Of a stretch of DNA of 64,000 nucleotides, positions 62,675-64,000 are shown in pieces; within the stretch, counting starts at the first letter, position 1; each line of letters begins with the position of its first letter. Both the position numbers and the translations under genes were made by a program. Source of the stretch: Parafilimonas terrae (GTDB taxonomy: Bacteria > Bacteroidota > Bacteroidia > Chitinophagales > Chitinophagaceae); NCBI RefSeq assembly GCF_900115755.1, contig NZ_FOXQ01000016.1, positions 35,855-99,854 of the forward strand. Reading direction: 5' to 3'. The notes beneath the pieces were generated by a model. That model was not told the origin of the DNA and made no database searches. It was given only the letters and a program-made list of their open reading frames with translations.

Positions 62675-63775
62675 ATGAAAATTGCTATTCTCGGTTCCCG
62701 TGGCATTCCTAATTTTCATGGCGGCTTTGAGCAGTTTGCAGAATATCTCGCGAAAGATCTTGCAGAAAAAAAATATGATGTTACTGTCTATAACTCGCAT
62801 ACACATCCCTATAAGAAGAAAACCTGGAACGGCGTTAGAATCGTTCATTGTTACGATCCTGAAAATAAAATAGGAACGGCCGGGCAGTTTATTTATGACT
62901 TTAACTGTATAAGGCATGCCCGTAAGCAAGACTTTGATATAATACTGCAACTGGGCTATACGAGCAGTTCTGTGTGGGGAAGGCTTTTGCCCAAAAAATC
63001 AATCATTACAACCAATATGGATGGGCTGGAGTGGAAACGAAGTAAATATTCAAAAAAGGTACAGCGTTTTTTGCAATATGCTGAGTCGTTGGGTGTTCGG
63101 TTTAGTGATTATCTGATTTCCGATTCCGAAGGCATACGCGAATACCTTCAGGATAAGTATAACAAATCCTCTGTATTTATTCCTTATGGGGCACTCCCAT
63201 TCGAAAATCCTGATGAAGCGGTTTTAAGCAGCTATAAACTTTTAAAGAATCAATATAGTTTACTTATTGCAAGGCTGGAACCGGAAAATAATATTGAAAC
63301 CATATTAGACGGGGTGGTGTTGGGCAAACGGGCAGAAGATTTTCTCGTTATTGGAAAACATGAAACCACATTCGGCAAGTATTTAAAAGATAAATACAAG
63401 GCATACCCCAATATAAAATTTACAGGCGCTATTTATGATATTAGTATCCTTAACAACCTCCGGTGGTTTTCACGGCTCTATTTTCATGGGCATTCAGTTG
63501 GAGGCACCAACCCTTCTTTATTGGAAGCTATGGCATCAGGGGCATTGATTTGTGCCCATGAAAACGTTTTTAATAAAACAATCCTGGAGAGCGATAGTTT
63601 TTATTTCTCTTCAAAAGAAGATGTAGCTTCACTATTATGTTCCATACAAAAAAATGATCACCCGGCTATATTGAAGAACAATATGGATAAAATTAAAAAT
63701 ATTTATAGATGGGATATTATTACCGGGCAGTATGAAGCGCATTTCAGGGATATTATGAAAAAAGGTAAATCTTAG
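62675..63775 (+). CDS. Glycosyltransferase with DUF1972 N-terminal domain (rhamnosyltransferase-like)
   Basis: A 366-residue GT4-like transferase from the ATG at 62675 (an in-frame ATG at 62645 would add ten residues). The start KIAILGSRGIPNFHGGFEQFAEYLA is the DUF1972 signature, with the acceptor-side G-G-F-E motif, followed by FSRLYFHGHSVGGTNPSLLEAMASG in the donor domain. Such enzymes are often annotated as rhamnosyltransferases of capsule or EPS. It precedes rmlB, which would supply dTDP-sugars. Confidence 0.88.
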   Translation: MKIAILGSRGIPNFHGGFEQFAEYLAKDLAEKKYDVTVYNSHTHPYKKKTWNGVRIVHCYDPENKIGTAGQFIYDFNCIRHARKQDFDIILQLGYTSSSVWGRLLPKKSIITTNMDGLEWKRSKYSKKVQRFLQYAESLGVRFSDYLISDSEGIREYLQDKYNKSSVFIPYGALPFENPDEAVLSSYKLLKNQYSLLIARLEPENNIETILDGVVLGKRAEDFLVIGKHETTFGKYLKDKYKAYPNIKFTGAIYDISILNNLRWFSRLYFHGHSVGGTNPSLLEAMASGALICAHENVFNKTILESDSFYFSSKEDVASLLCSIQKNDHPAILKNNMDKIKNIYRWDIITGQYEAHFRDIMKKGKS

Positions 63776-63907
63776 ACGGTCAGAAGCTCGAAGTTATTAG
63801 CAATCGGCCGTCAGAAAGAACCGCTCAAAGCTGTCAGCCTTCATCTATCAGTCATTAAAAGGAACCGCTCACAGCCAACGATTTATCATTAATATAACAC
63901 TATATTT
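63776..63907. other. Intergenic stretch with AGCTC-type repeats
   Basis: Contains GAAGCTCGAAG and CCGCTCA(C/A)AG phrases of the low-complexity family that recurs at 9870, 41080-41165, 44020-44060 and 45290-45340. No promoter box or ORF was recognised. Confidence 0.5.
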
Positions 63908-64000
63908 ATGTCTAAACACATTCTCATCACCGGCGGGGCCGGGTTCATTGGTTCGCATGTAGTGCGGTTATTTGTAAATAAATACCCTGGGTATAAAATC
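63908..64000 (+). CDS. rmlB: dTDP-glucose 4,6-dehydratase, N-terminal fragment (cut by window edge)
   Basis: The first 31 codons of an ORF open at the right edge: MSKHILITGGAGFIGSHVV with the Gly-rich NAD loop, then RLFVNKYPGYKI. This is the standard start of RmlB, the first committed enzyme of dTDP-rhamnose synthesis after RmlA. The rest lies outside the window. It fits the neighbouring rhamnosyltransferase-like gene. Other extended SDR epimerases start in a similar way, so the assignment is likely but not certain. Confidence 0.75.
   Translation, partial: MSKHILITGGAGFIGSHVVRLFVNKYPGYKI

Overview
The window looks like a chromosomal segment of a member of the Bacteroidota, most likely a Chitinophagaceae-type soil or freshwater bacterium. 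Evidence read from the sequence: secreted proteins whose signal peptides end in -AQ, promoter-like TAnnTTTG boxes (two with a TTTG 19 bases upstream), no conserved Shine-Dalgarno, methionine synthase split into two genes, and families typical of the phylum (RemB/Wzi-like barrels, DUF1080, DUF3078, DUF1573, DUF6660-like). This placement is inference; no rRNA or phylogenetic marker was compared.

Region by region. 1-7.1 kb: an acetyltransferase, a small membrane protein, then a minus-strand exopolysaccharide group (two paralogous outer-membrane barrels, a WcaI-like glycosyltransferase, a polyprenyl-phosphate priming transferase). 7.3-9.9 kb: a Tat-exported Gfo/Idh/MocA oxidoreductase and a DUF1080 protein, probably keto-sugar metabolism. 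10-16 kb: recX, then metH in two pieces with a YhcG/DUF1016 nuclease-like gene wedged between them. 17-22.4 kb: a sulfite reduction and siroheme operon (cobA, cysJ, cysI, cysG N-terminal type) behind a leader that I read as a transcription attenuator with a 13-codon Cys-containing leader peptide. 22.5-31 kb: housekeeping genes (dinB-like, murI, DEAD-box helicase, OmpA lipoprotein). 30.8-31.7 kb: tRNA-Glu(TTC) followed by a 370-bp tandemly repeated GIY-YIG module, one copy broken by a stop codon. 31.9-45 kb: DUF1611 plus dipeptide epimerase, a GH3 glycosidase, a VapBC-type toxin-antitoxin pair, an esterase, a class C beta-lactamase-fold hydrolase, a 2-hydroxyacid dehydrogenase, a HerA-like ATPase, a PD40 protein and a membrane protein.

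45.4 kb to the right edge: a large Wzx/Wzy-type exopolysaccharide locus. It encodes a UDP-sugar dehydrogenase, Wza-like exporter, Wzc-like tyrosine kinase, Wzx flippase, a Wzy-like polymerase, five separate PAPS-type sulfotransferases, a sugar epimerase, three glycosyltransferases, a secreted TIM-barrel glycosidase on the opposite strand, and the start of rmlB at the edge. The part from about 50.0 to 61.3 kb is visibly more AT-rich than both flanks. The simplest reading is an acidic, heavily sulfated cell-surface polysaccharide, unusual for a bacterium, which would depend on activated sulfate; no PAPS-synthesis gene is visible here. The most interesting items are this sulfation locus, the sulfur-operon attenuator, the tRNA-linked GIY-YIG repeat, the nuclease gene between the metH halves, and homopolymeric G tracts near the 5' ends of wzx and neighbouring genes that could allow phase variation.
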